Below, piece by piece: positions 32,886-42,600 of a stretch of 64,000 nucleotides of DNA. The stretch is taken from positions 124,001-188,000 of the forward strand of contig JBFWXS010000002.1 of the NCBI GenBank assembly GCA_050187175.1, given 5' to 3'. The notes under the pieces are model-generated. The model was not told where the DNA came from and did no database searches. It saw only the letters and a list, made by a program, of their open reading frames with translations. The stretch is from Zeimonas sp050187175 (GTDB lineage Bacteria; Pseudomonadota; Gammaproteobacteria; Burkholderiales; Burkholderiaceae_E). Made by a program: the position numbers and the translations under genes. The first letter of the stretch is position 1. Each line of letters begins with the position of its first letter.

Positions 32886-34316
32886 ATGATGCAAGATCTG
32901 CTTTCGCGACGTCCCCTCCTGGCTGCTCTTGCCGTGGCGTGCTGCCTGTTCGGCGCGCTGCCGGTGCAGGCGGGGCCCTTGCCGTGGCAGGAGTGGCTGC
33001 AGAGCGGCCGCCTTGGCGTCGACCAGGTCGGCGCCGTCGTGCTGCCGATCGAAGGCGGCCCGCCGCTGTTCGCTCACGAGGCCCAGCGTCCGCTGAATCC
33101 GGCCTCGACGATGAAGCTGCTGACGACTTACGCGGCGCTGGCGCTGCTGGGTCCGGATTACCGCTGGCGCACCGAGCTGCGGCTGCGCGGGCCGCTGCAG
33201 GACGGCGTGCTGCGCGGCGATCTGCTGCTGCGCGGCGGCGGCGATCCCAAGCTGGTCATCGAGGATCTGGCCGAGCTGATCGCCCGCATGCGCGCCGCCG
33301 GACTGCAGCGGATCGAAGGCGATCTGGTCATCGACGATGCGATCTATGCCGGCGATGGCGGCGGTCCCGCGTTCGACGGCGATCCGTCACAGCCGTACAA
33401 CGTGCGGCCCTTCGGCGCGCTGATGAACTTCAAGTCGACCCGGCTGGTGGTGCGTCCGGCGGGCCGGCTGGCCGAGATCAGCTTCGATCCCGCGCTGGAC
33501 GACGTGCTGGTCGACAACCAGGTAAAGCTGGTCGGCGGCCCGTGCCGCTACGGCGCGGCCGGACTGATAGTGCGCGACGGCGCCGCGGCAGGCGCCGCGA
33601 ATGTGCGGATCGCCGGTTCCTATTCGCGTGCCTGCGGCGAACAGTCGATGTTCGCCGCCGTGCTCGATCACCGGCAGTTCGTGCATGCGCTGTTCAAGGC
33701 CGCCTGGCGCGCCGCAGGCGGCCAGTGGGACGGCCGCACGCGCATCGAGCGCAACGTCTCGCGCGGCGAGCCGTGGCTCGTCTGGGAGTCGCCGCGAACG
33801 CTTGCGGATGTCATATATGACATAAACAAGTTCAGCAACAACGTGATGGCGCGCCAGCTGATGCTGCAGGTGGCCGCCGAATCCGGCATGCGGCCCGCGG
33901 TCGAAGCCGATGCCGCGCGCATCGTCTGGGCCTGGCTGGCGGCGCAGCATCTGCGCTTCGACGAACTGGTGGTCGACAACGGGTCGGGCCTGTCGCGCGA
34001 GGAACGCACCAGCGCGGAACACCTGGCGCGCGTGTTGCGCCACGCTGCTTCCGGACCGTATGCCGATCTGCTGCGCGAGTCGCTGCCCGTGGTCGGCGTC
34101 GACGGCACGATGCGCAAGAGGCTGCTCGGCGAGCCCATCGTCGGCAACGCGTGGATCAAGACCGGCAGCCTGAACAATGTGCGCGCGATCGCCGGCTACG
34201 TTACCGCAGTCTCCGGCAAGCGCTACGCAGTGGCGCTGATCGTCAACGGCCCTGGAGCCGCGGACTCGCGGCCGCTGCAGGATTCCTTGCTGCGCTGGGT
34301 GTACGACAACGGCTGA
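32886..34316 (+). CDS. dacB: D-alanyl-D-alanine carboxypeptidase/endopeptidase (PBP4, DacB)
   Basis: 476 residues. Signal peptide to about residue 30 (LPVQAG). All three penicillin-binding motifs are present: PASTMK with nucleophile Ser74 and Lys77, FSNN (SxN) and KTGSL. The spacing, with a large insert between the first two motifs, is that of class C low-molecular-mass PBP4. It trims and cleaves peptidoglycan cross-links in the periplasm. A GATAAT box at 32872-32877 lies only 9 bases before ATG 32886, so either the mRNA is nearly leaderless or the real promoter is further upstream. Single gene. Confidence 0.94.
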   Translation: MMQDLLSRRPLLAALAVACCLFGALPVQAGPLPWQEWLQSGRLGVDQVGAVVLPIEGGPPLFAHEAQRPLNPASTMKLLTTYAALALLGPDYRWRTELRLRGPLQDGVLRGDLLLRGGGDPKLVIEDLAELIARMRAAGLQRIEGDLVIDDAIYAGDGGGPAFDGDPSQPYNVRPFGALMNFKSTRLVVRPAGRLAEISFDPALDDVLVDNQVKLVGGPCRYGAAGLIVRDGAAAGAANVRIAGSYSRACGEQSMFAAVLDHRQFVHALFKAAWRAAGGQWDGRTRIERNVSRGEPWLVWESPRTLADVIYDINKFSNNVMARQLMLQVAAESGMRPAVEADAARIVWAWLAAQHLRFDELVVDNGSGLSREERTSAEHLARVLRHAASGPYADLLRESLPVVGVDGTMRKRLLGEPIVGNAWIKTGSLNNVRAIAGYVTAVSGKRYAVALIVNGPGAADSRPLQDSLLRWVYDNG

Positions 34317-34334
34317 GCGATACGCTTCTGAGCG

Positions 34335-35891
34335 CTACAGGCCCAGATCCTTCCACATCTGATCGACGCGCCGCGCCACCTCGGCGTCCATCGCGATGGG
34401 CCGGCCCCATTCGCGCTGCGTCTCGCCCGGCCATTTGCTGGTCGCGTCCAGCCCCATCTTCGAGCCCAGGCCCGAGACCGGCGATGCGAAATCGAGATAG
34501 TCGATCGGCGTGCGCTCGACCAGCGTCGTATCGCGTGCCGGATCGACGCGCGTGGTGATCGCCCAGATCACGTCCTTCCAGTCGCGCACGTTCACGTCGT
34601 CGTCGGTCACGACGATGAACTTCGTGTACATGAACTGCCGCAGGAAGCTCCAGATGCCGAACATCACGCGCTTCGCGTGACCCGGATACTGCTTGCGCAT
34701 CGATACGATCGCCATGCGGTACGAGCAGCCTTCGGGCGGCAGATAGAAGTCGACGATCTCGGGGAACTGCTTGCGCAGGATGGGTACGAACACTTCGTTC
34801 AGCGCGACGCCGAGAACGGCGGGTTCGTCGGGCGGTTTGCCGGTGTATGTGGAGTGATAGATCGCATCGCGGCGCGACGTGATGCGATCGATGGTGAACA
34901 CCGGAAACCATTCCTGCTCGTTGTAATAACCCGTGTGATCGCCGAACGGTCCCTCCAGCGCCATCTCCCAGCCCGTGCGCGCGGCCGCGGGCAGCTCGCC
35001 GCGCCAGCCGAGCGCGCGCGCATGAGCGAGTGTTGCCGAGCCGTCGGGGTCCGGACGAATCGTGCCTTCAAGCACGATCTCCGCGCCGGCGGGCACGCGC
35101 AGATCGTTGCCTATGCAGCGCGCGAGCTGCGTCTTCGCGCCGCGCAGCAGGCCCGCGAACTGATACTCGGACAGCGTGTCGGGCACCGGCGTGACGGCGC
35201 CGAGGATCGTGGCCGGATCGGCGCCCAGCACGACCGACAGCGCGAACGGCTGATCGGGATGCAGCTTCGCGTGCTCGCGGAAATCGAGCGCGCCGCCGCG
35301 ATGCGCGAGCCAGCGCATGATCGTCTTGTTCGATGCGATCACCTGCTGCCGATAGATGCCGAGGTTCTGTCGCGTGCGGTGCGGCCCGCGCGTCACCACC
35401 AGGCCCCACGTGATCAGCGGCGCGGCATCGCCGGGCCAGCAGGTCTGCACCGGCAGCGCGCCGAGATCCACCGCATCGCCTTCGATCACACGCTGCTGAC
35501 ACGGTGCATTGCGCACTTCGCTCGGTGCCATGTGCAGCACCTGTCTCAGCATCGGCAGCCTGTGCCAGGCGTCCTTGATTCCCGACGGCGGCTCGGGCTC
35601 CTTCAGCGACGCGAGCAGCTCGCCCACTTCGCGCAGTGCCTGCGTCGACTCCGCGCCCATGCCGAGCGCGACACGGCGCGGCGTGCCGAACAGATTGGCC
35701 AGCACGGGCATGCCGAATGCTCGCGCCTGGTCACGGACGTTCTCGAACAGCAGCGCCGGACCTTGCGCGCGCAAAACCCGATCTGCGATCTCGGTCATTT
35801 CGAGGTGGGGCGACACGGGATGCGAGATCCTTCGCAACTCGCCGATACGTTCGAGTTGTTCGATGAAGTCGCGCAGATCGCTGTATTTCAC
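34335..35891 (-). CDS. ubiD: 4-hydroxy-3-polyprenylbenzoate decarboxylase UbiD
   Basis: 518 residues from GTG 35891 (VKYSDLRDFIEQLERIGELR), which matches the E. coli UbiD start; an ATG 54 bp upstream would add unrelated residues. UbiD blocks are clear: NLGIYRQQVIASNKTIMRWL, PFALSVVLGADPATILGAVT, YQFAGLLRGAKTQLARCIGN, EGPFGDHTGYYNEQEWFPVF and the Glu/Arg prFMN region AEIVLEGTIRPD. It decarboxylates the ubiquinone precursor using prenylated FMN made by UbiX (not in the window). It converges on dacB. Its start region faces the structured-leader candidate. Confidence 0.95.
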   Translation of the reverse strand: MKYSDLRDFIEQLERIGELRRISHPVSPHLEMTEIADRVLRAQGPALLFENVRDQARAFGMPVLANLFGTPRRVALGMGAESTQALREVGELLASLKEPEPPSGIKDAWHRLPMLRQVLHMAPSEVRNAPCQQRVIEGDAVDLGALPVQTCWPGDAAPLITWGLVVTRGPHRTRQNLGIYRQQVIASNKTIMRWLAHRGGALDFREHAKLHPDQPFALSVVLGADPATILGAVTPVPDTLSEYQFAGLLRGAKTQLARCIGNDLRVPAGAEIVLEGTIRPDPDGSATLAHARALGWRGELPAAARTGWEMALEGPFGDHTGYYNEQEWFPVFTIDRITSRRDAIYHSTYTGKPPDEPAVLGVALNEVFVPILRKQFPEIVDFYLPPEGCSYRMAIVSMRKQYPGHAKRVMFGIWSFLRQFMYTKFIVVTDDDVNVRDWKDVIWAITTRVDPARDTTLVERTPIDYLDFASPVSGLGSKMGLDATSKWPGETQREWGRPIAMDAEVARRVDQMWKDLGL

Positions 35892-35963
35892 GATGTCAGG
35901 TCCGTTCGTTTCGCGATGCGGATTGTCGCATCGTCGCCATTGCACATGATGAGATGCCCGGAT

Positions 35964-35992
35964 TTGACCTCAGCGGCGAGTGTCCATAGAAT
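35964..35992 (+). promoter_or_regulatory. Near-consensus sigma-70 promoter ahead of the lytic transglycosylase leader
   Basis: TTGACC, exactly 17 bases, TAGAAT: five of six matches to TTGACA and a good -10, the best-formed promoter seen in the window. It lies about 250 bp upstream of the transglycosylase gene, pointing towards it, and 72 bp from the ubiD start on the other strand. Confidence 0.6.
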
Positions 35993-35999
35993 CGCGCCC

Positions 36000-36181
36000 A
36001 GTTCACGACTCGCCGTCGCCCCGGACGGCTCTCGAGTCGGATGTCTGAACAAATCCGGCAAGACCGGATTGAGCGCTGATGCGGCGCCTGAGTCGCCGCA
36101 TCGATGATCGGTGATCATAGCGGCCGGCTACGTACCGGCGGCGCGAAGAAGAGAAGGCCCGCGACCCCGAACCCGGCGGGC
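36000..36181 (+). ncRNA. Candidate structured leader RNA or small RNA between ubiD and the lytic transglycosylase gene
   Basis: Six hairpins with perfect stems follow the promoter in order: 36007-36038 (GACTCG/CGAGTC outside, CCGTC/GACGG inside), 36052-36070 (AATCCGG/CCGGATT), 36078-36102 (GATGCGGCG/CGCCGCATC, 9 bp), 36104-36118 (ATGATC/GATCAT), 36123-36139 (GCCGG/CCGGC) and 36157-36181 (GCCCGC/GCGGGC). No known riboswitch is recognised and no U-run ends it. It could be a 5' leader controlling the downstream gene, an independent RNA, or a REP-like palindromic repeat (the second and third stems). The remaining spacer up to 36240 holds only the AAGGAGG ribosome site. Confidence 0.4.
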
Positions 36182-36240
36182 ACAGCAAGAGAACCGATCG
36201 CCTTTGGCGAACCGTACGGCGCAAGCCGGAAGGAGGCTGG

Positions 36241-37407
36241 ATGCTGAAGCAGCGTCAGGTCGGGATGTTGTTCGATGTGTTCGTTCGTGCCGTGGGGGCC
36301 GGACGTTTTTCGGCGGCAGCAATGCCGCTGGTCGCACTGCCGCTCGCGGCGGCGCTGATCGTCGGCTCGGCCTCGGTGCAGAGCGGGTTGAGCGCCGACG
36401 AAGCTGCCGACCTCGTCGCGAGCGACGAGCCGTGGCTGCTGAGCGCGCCGTTCGATGGATTGCCTGCAAGCACCCCCACCGCGTCGATCGCTGCGGCGTC
36501 GTCGTCGCATGGCGGCAGCGCTGCCACGAACACGCCCAGGGCGCCGCACGCCGCGCCCAGGGCGCCGCACGCCGCGCCCAAGGTCGCGCACGCCAGCGTG
36601 CACGTCAGCAGCGAACGTCCGGTCAGGAAGCTGCCGCGTTCGTCGCGCGAGCAGCGCAACATCGCCGAGTTCGTGGCGCAGAAGTATCGCGTCGCGCTCG
36701 ATGACGTGCTGCGCATCGTCGACCATGCGTATCACGCGGCGCGCGAGCTGCGGATCGATCCTTATCTCGTCATCGCCGTGATGTCGATTGAGTCGAGCTT
36801 CAACCCGAATGCGCGCAGCCCGCAGGGCGCGCAGGGTCTGATGCAGGTGCTGACGCGCGTGCACGCCGACAAGTTCGCGCCCTTCGGCGGCGTGACGGCC
36901 GCGTTCGATCCGATGGCGAACATCTCGGTGGGTTCGCGCATCCTGAAGGAATATCTGGTGCGTCACGGCAGCGTCGAAGCGGCGCTGAAGTCCTACGTCG
37001 GCGCGGCGCTGCTGCCGCACGATTTCGGCTACGGCCTGAAGGTGCTGACCGAGCGCGAGCGCATTGCCGCGGCGGCGGCGGGACGGCCGATTCCGGCGAA
37101 CCTCGCAGTGCGCGTGTCCACCGGTGCGCCAGCCGCGGACACGCAGGCTGCAGCGTCGGGCGCGGCGCCTGTCGCGTCCGGTGCCGCGCCGGCCGCGGTG
37201 TCCGGCGCCGTCAGTGTTCCCACCGCCGCGCGCATCGTTCCGCCCATCAGCGGCGAGCCCTCGGAGCCCAAGACCTTGCCGATTTCGCTGCCGTCGCCGC
37301 CGTCGGCTGACGGGTCCGTGATCGGCGCGCCGGCTCATGATGTGACGCTGCTGCCCGAGCCGGTCCTGCCGGAGTTCAATTTCGGCGTCACGGCGCTGGG
37401 CGCGTAA
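36241..37407 (+). CDS. Lytic transglycosylase, SLT domain
   Basis: 388 residues. An N-terminal hydrophobic segment (MPLVALPLAAALIVGSASVQ, about 28-47) acts as signal or anchor, then a disordered Ala/Pro/His/Ser linker containing two exact PRAPHAA copies. The SLT domain covers about 140-270: LRIDPYLVIAVMSIESSFNP with catalytic Glu184, SPQGAQGLMQVLTRVH, and NISVGSRILKEYLVRHG. The enzyme cleaves peptidoglycan between MurNAc and GlcNAc, forming anhydro-MurNAc, in the periplasm. The C-terminal ~110 residues are Ala/Pro/Ser-rich. AAGGAGG precedes the ATG. Divergent from ubiD. Confidence 0.92.
   Translation: MLKQRQVGMLFDVFVRAVGAGRFSAAAMPLVALPLAAALIVGSASVQSGLSADEAADLVASDEPWLLSAPFDGLPASTPTASIAAASSSHGGSAATNTPRAPHAAPRAPHAAPKVAHASVHVSSERPVRKLPRSSREQRNIAEFVAQKYRVALDDVLRIVDHAYHAARELRIDPYLVIAVMSIESSFNPNARSPQGAQGLMQVLTRVHADKFAPFGGVTAAFDPMANISVGSRILKEYLVRHGSVEAALKSYVGAALLPHDFGYGLKVLTERERIAAAAAGRPIPANLAVRVSTGAPAADTQAAASGAAPVASGAAPAAVSGAVSVPTAARIVPPISGEPSEPKTLPISLPSPPSADGSVIGAPAHDVTLLPEPVLPEFNFGVTALGA
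36541..36582 (+). repeat. Two in-frame 21-bp repeats in the transglycosylase linker
   Basis: GCGCCGCACGCCGCGCCCAG plus one base, repeated with one change (CCCAGG to CCCAAG). Encodes APHAAPR then APHAAPK. Confidence 0.8.
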
Positions 37408-37561
37408 GCGCCGGACAAGCGGACAGGTCGCGCAGCGCACATCGCTCCCGCGGAGCGCACAGGCGCCGCAGCGCCGGCGGAATTTCGTGAACGTCGATTT
37501 GGGGTAAGCTCCATCGCGCAGAGCCGCAGCCTGCGGCCTTCTGCTTGTTCACGGATCCCAA

Positions 37562-38296
37562 TTGCTCGAAATCGCCGCCGTCGCGGTGCTGGCAGGCTTC
37601 GTTCAAGGCCTGTCCGGCTTCGCCTTCGCTCTGGTCTGCACCTCGCTGTGGGCGTGGATGATGGAACCGCAGATGCTGGTACCGACTGCGATACTGGCAT
37701 CGTTCATCGCCCAGTTCGCGTCGCTGCGCTGGATCCGGCCGGGTCTGCAGGTGCGGCGCGTGGCGCCGTTCGTCGTCGGCGGGCTGGTGGGCGTGCCGAT
37801 CGGTGCGGCCATTCTTCCGTTGATCGATGTGATGGCGTTCCGGCTCGTGGTGGGCATCGCGCTGATGCTGTTCTCCACCGTCATGCTGCGGGCCAAGCGT
37901 CTGCCGACCGTGAGCGCCGGCGGCCGGCCGGCGGATCTGGCGATCGGCGCGCTGTCGGGTCTCATCGGCGGCGCCAGTGGCCTGTCCGGGCCGCCGCTGA
38001 TCATCTGGTGCATGATGCGCGGCTGGAGCAAGCTGGTTCAGCGCGCGACCATGCAGGCCTTCTTCGTGACCACGCAGGTTCTGACGATCGCGCTGTTCGC
38101 ATGGCACGGCCTGATCACGCTGGCGGTGCTGAAGACAGTGGCCTTGCTCGCGCCGCTGGCGCTGGGTTCGGCCTGGCTCGGCGTCAAGGTCGCGGCGCGG
38201 CTCGACGAGGCGCTGGTGCGCATCATCGTGCTGTCGCTGCTGTGGCTGTCAGGGGCGGCGCTGGTCGTGCCGCGGCTGTGGGCCGCGCTGGCATAA
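37562..38296 (+). CDS. TauE/SafE-family sulfite/anion exporter-like permease
   Basis: 244 residues from TTG 37562. About seven to eight membrane helices (LEIAAVAVLAGFVQGLSGFA, VAPFVVGGLVGVPIGAAILP, LVVGIALMLFSTVML and on). GFVQGLSGFAFAL and the second-half LIGGASGLSGPPLII are the paired TauE/SafE repeats. The family moves sulfite, sulfoacetate or other organic anions across the inner membrane. TAAGCT at about 37505 could be a -10. It converges on an aminotransferase gene; the substrate is unknown. Sulfur release from the DUF917 operon 20 kb away is a tempting but unproven link. Confidence 0.88.
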   Translation: MLEIAAVAVLAGFVQGLSGFAFALVCTSLWAWMMEPQMLVPTAILASFIAQFASLRWIRPGLQVRRVAPFVVGGLVGVPIGAAILPLIDVMAFRLVVGIALMLFSTVMLRAKRLPTVSAGGRPADLAIGALSGLIGGASGLSGPPLIIWCMMRGWSKLVQRATMQAFFVTTQVLTIALFAWHGLITLAVLKTVALLAPLALGSAWLGVKVAARLDEALVRIIVLSLLWLSGAALVVPRLWAALA

Positions 38297-38315
38297 GGGC
38301 ACGCTGCGTCCGCTG

Positions 38316-39500
38316 TCACGCGAGCCCGCGCCGCTGCGGCAGATAGCGCTCCAGGCGATCCACCGCTTCGCGCAGGCGCTCGAGCGCCGTCGCATACGAC
38401 AGGCGCAGGTAGCGCTGCGGCTCGAAGTATCCGAAATCCTTGCCGGGCACGACGGAGACGTGAATCTCGTCGAGCAGTTCGAGCGCGAACGCGGAGCTGT
38501 CCGGTGAATGGGCGCTGCAGTCGGCGTAGACGTAGAACGCGCCGTCCGGCATGACCGGCACTTCGAGTCCGATGCTGTTCAGCGCCGGTACGAGGTAGTC
38601 GCGCCGCTGGCGGAACGCTTCGCGCCGCTGCTCGTAGATGGCCAGCGATTCGTCGTCGAAGCAGGCGATTGCCGCATGCTGCGCCAGCGTCGACGGGCAG
38701 ATGAACAGGTTCTGCGCCAGCTTCTCGAACACCGGCGCCAGCGCTTCGGGAACGACCAGCCAGCCGAGCCGCCAGCCGGTCATGTGGAAGTACTTGGAGA
38801 AGCTGTTGCTGATGATCAGGTCGTCGCCGAAGGCCAGCGCCGAGCGCGGCGCGTCATCGTACGACAGTCCCAGATAGATCTCGTCGACGATGGTGAAGCC
38901 GCCGCGCGCGCGGCTGGCGTCGATGATGCGGCCGAGCTCGTCGAACGGAATCGAGGTGCCGGTGGGATTGGCCGGCGAGGCCAGCAGCACGCCGCGCGTG
39001 GCGGCGTTCCAGTGTTCGTCCAGCAGGGCGCGCGTCATCTGGAAGCGTGTGCCGGGTCCGACCGGGACCAGCTGCGGCAGGCCGTCGCAGGCCGCGACGA
39101 AGTGCCGGTTGCACGGATAGCTGGGGTCCGTGAGCAGCACGCCGGCGCCGGGGTCGACCAGAGCGCCGCATGCGAGTGACAGTGCCGCCGATGCGCCTGC
39201 CGTGACGATGATGCGTGACGGAGCGATGTCGAGGCCGTAGCGGCGGCCATAGTCGGCGGCGATCGCGCTGCGCAGCGCATTCAGTCCCGTTGCGGGGGTG
39301 TACTGCGTGTGGCCGGCGCGGACCGCGCGCTCGAGTGCCGCGACCACCGCCGGCGGAGCGGTGAAGTCGGGCTCGCCGATGTTCATGTGGATCACCGGAT
39401 GGCCCGCGGCTTCGAGCGCTGCGGCGCGCTTGGCCAGCTCCATGACGTGGAACGGCGCGATGCGGTCGGTGCGGCCTGCGAGCGGAAAACGGATGTCCAT
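38316..39500 (-). CDS. Pyridoxal-phosphate aminotransferase, class I/II
   Basis: 394 residues. Fold-type I features: NIGEPDFTAPPAVVAALERA, TAGASAALSLACGALVDPG, SPANPTGTSIPFDELGRII, VDEIYLGLSYDD and the Schiff-base lysine in SNSFSKYFHMTGWRLGW, with the terminal RLSYATALERLREAV Arg region. This is the aspartate/alanine-type (AlaC/AspC-like) group. It moves amino groups between an amino acid and 2-oxoglutarate in the cytoplasm. Divergent from the FAD dehydrogenase gene (131-bp spacer). Exact substrate not readable. Confidence 0.93.
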   Translation of the reverse strand: MDIRFPLAGRTDRIAPFHVMELAKRAAALEAAGHPVIHMNIGEPDFTAPPAVVAALERAVRAGHTQYTPATGLNALRSAIAADYGRRYGLDIAPSRIIVTAGASAALSLACGALVDPGAGVLLTDPSYPCNRHFVAACDGLPQLVPVGPGTRFQMTRALLDEHWNAATRGVLLASPANPTGTSIPFDELGRIIDASRARGGFTIVDEIYLGLSYDDAPRSALAFGDDLIISNSFSKYFHMTGWRLGWLVVPEALAPVFEKLAQNLFICPSTLAQHAAIACFDDESLAIYEQRREAFRQRRDYLVPALNSIGLEVPVMPDGAFYVYADCSAHSPDSSAFALELLDEIHVSVVPGKDFGYFEPQRYLRLSYATALERLREAVDRLERYLPQRRGLA

Positions 39501-39631
39501 GGTGTGCGGCGCGTTTGGCGGCGCGCGCGGCGGCGCGGCCGGAATGGCTCGAAACCCGCCATTCTACGGCGGCCCGGTCGGGCGGCATTCCTGCGATCAT
39601 TGCGCCTGTTCCTCGGCGGCCGATCTTCGCC

Positions 39632-42600
39632 ATGTCCGTTTCTTCGCCTTCCGTCCCGCTGCGTTCGGCCGCGCTCGAGCGCAGCCGGCTGGCTCAACGT
39701 CTGCGCCGTCTTCTGAAGGGAGAGGTGCGGTTCGACCGTGCTTCGCGCGCGCGCTATGCGACCGATGCCTCGATCTACGAGATCGAACCGGTCGGCGTGG
39801 TGGTGCCCGCCGACGAGACCGATGCCGCGGCGGCGCTCGAGCTGGCGCGCGAAGAGGGCGTGCCGGTCGTGCCGCGCGGTGCCGGCACGAGCCTGGCTGG
39901 GCAGGCCGTCGGGGCGGGGCTGGTCATCGATCACAGCCGCTATCTGAACCGGATCGTCGGTTTCGACCGCGAGTCGATGACGGTCGAAGTGCAACCCGGT
40001 CTCGTGCTGGACTCGCTCAATGCCTGGCTGGCGCCGCACGGATTGTGGTTTCCCGTCGACATCGCATCGTCGGCGCAGGCGACGCTGGGCGGCATGGCCG
40101 GCAACAACGCCAGCGGCTCGCGGGCCATCGCCTACGGCAGCATGGTGCACAACGTGCTCGGCATCGAAGCGATCCTGTCGGATGGTACGCAGGAATTCTT
40201 CGGGCCATTCGGCGTCGGTGCCCGGCGTCCCATGGCGTCGGCGCGCAGCGCAGCGCTGGTGTCGCGGCTGTTCGAGATCGGCGCTCGTGAACGCGCCGAG
40301 ATCGAGCGTGTCTGGCCCAAGCTGCAGCAGCGCATCGGAGGCTACAACCTCGACGTCTTCCGCCCGCGTTCGGTGCGGCCCTACACGGCTGACGGTTCGG
40401 TCAATCTGTCGCATCTGCTGGTCGGGTCCGAAGGCACGCTGGCGTACTTCAAGCGGCTGGTTCTGAAGCTCGCGCCGCTGCCCGCTGCCAAGGTACTTGC
40501 GCTTGTCAACTATCCGGATCTGCGGCGGGCGCTGGACAGCGTGCGCGCGATCGTCGCGCTGTCGCCGTCGGCGGTCGAGCTGATCGACGGCTCGTCGATC
40601 GCAGCGGCCGCCGGCGAGCGCCGCTTCGCGGCCGTGGTCGATGCGATACGCGCCGCCTCGGGTGGCCGTCCGGCGCAGGCGCTGCTGCTGGTCGAGTTCA
40701 GCGGCGACGAGCAGGCGCCGCTGCTGCGCCAGCTTGCCCGCTTGCGTGAGCTCACGGCCGATGCGGGGATGCCCGGGGCGGTTGCCGACTTCGTCGAGCC
40801 CGCTGCGCAAGCGGCGCTGTGGCAGCTGTGCCGCGCCGTTCCATGGCGCGCGGCGCGGCATAACGGTACAGGCAGGCCGGTCTCGGGCAGGCCGGTCTGT
40901 TTCATCGAGGACTGCGCGGTGCCGCTGCAGCACCTGGCGGACTACGCGGCGCGGCTGTCCGAGGTGCTGCGCCGCCATGGCGTGTACGGCAGCTGGTACG
41001 GGCACGCGTCGGTCGGCGCGCTTCGCTTGCGGCCGATCGTGGATCTGCGCGGCGGCGGCGCGGCCACGATGCGCGCGATCGCCGACGAAGCCGCGGCGCT
41101 GGTGCGGCAGTTCGACGGCGCGTTCTCCGGCGGCCACGGCGACGGACTGGCGCGCAGCGAGCGCGTGCGCTGGCAGTTCGGCGAACGCCTCACCCGTGCC
41201 TTCGAGGAAGTCAAGGATCTGTTCGATCCGCCGGGCCTGATGAATCCGGGCAAGATCGTGCGCGCGCCGGCAATGGACGACGCGCGGCTGTTCCGCTGCG
41301 CGCCCGGCGATGCGAGCGCGGGAATGGCGACCGGGCTCGACTGGTCGGCTTGGCAGGACCGTTCGGTCGGCCAGTCTCCACCGGCCTCGCAAGACCGTCC
41401 GCCGTCGGCCGGCGGCGGGCTTGGCAGCGGCTTCGCGCGGGCCGTCGAACGCTGCGACGGTAATGGACGCTGCCGCCAGCTCGATGGCGGCACCATGTGC
41501 CCCAGCTACCAGGTGACGCGCGACGAGCAGCATTCGACGCGCGGCCGCGCCAATACGCTGCGCTGGGCGCTGGCGGGCCGGTTCGGCGACGAGGGGCAGG
41601 GGCTGCGCGCCGCGGCGCTGCGCGACGCGATGGCGCTGTGCATAGGCTGCAAGGGCTGCCGCAGCGAATGTCCGGCCGGCGTCGACATGGCGCGGATGAA
41701 GATCGAGTATCTGCACCAGTCGCGCCAGGGGCGTGCGCTCGGTCTGCGCGAGCGCCTGATCGCCTATCTGCCGCGCTACGCGCCATGGCTGGCGCGCGTG
41801 CCGTGGCTGCCGAATCTGCGCGATCGCGTTCCCGGCCTGCCGTGGCTGACCGAGCGCGTCGCCGGCTTGTCGTCACGGCGGCCCCTGCCGCGCTGGCACC
41901 GCGACGGCCTGCGTGCAGCATATCGGCTCCAAGGCGCTGATCCTGCCGGCGCCGTGGGGCCAACCGACGCCGCGGGGCCAACCGACGCCGCTGCTCCGAC
42001 GGGTGCCGCCGCTCCCGCTGCCCAGGAAGTCGTGCTGTGGGCCGACACCTTCAATCGCTACTTCGAGCCGGCCACGCTGCGGGCAGCCCGGCGCGTGCTG
42101 GAGGCAGGCGGGTACCGCGTCACGCTGGCCGCGCCGGCGGCCGGAGACGCGGCGCCGCGGCGGCCGCTGTGTTGCGGCCGTACCTTTCTCGCCACCGGCC
42201 TGCTGCCGCAGGCGCGCGTCGAGGCGCAGCGCGTACTGAGGGCACTGGGGCCCGCGCTGGCTCGCGGCGCGGTGGTGGTGGGGCTGGAGCCCGCGTGTCT
42301 ACTCGGCATGCGCGACGAGTACCTGGCAATGGGGCTGGGAGCGGAGGCCGAACGCCTGGCCGGCAGCGCGCTGCTGTTCGAGGAGTTTCTGGCGCGCGAG
42401 CATGCGGCCGGCAGGCTGCGGCTGCCGCTGCGCGCGCTGCCGCAGCGTCGGGCGCTGCTGCATGGCCACTGCCATCAGAAGGCCTTCGGCACGATGGACG
42501 CGGTGCGCAGCGTCCTCGGCCTGGTGCCTGAGCTGACTGTGACGACAGTCGATGCGGGCTGCTGCGGCATGGCCGGCGCCTTCGGCTACGAGGCCGAGCA

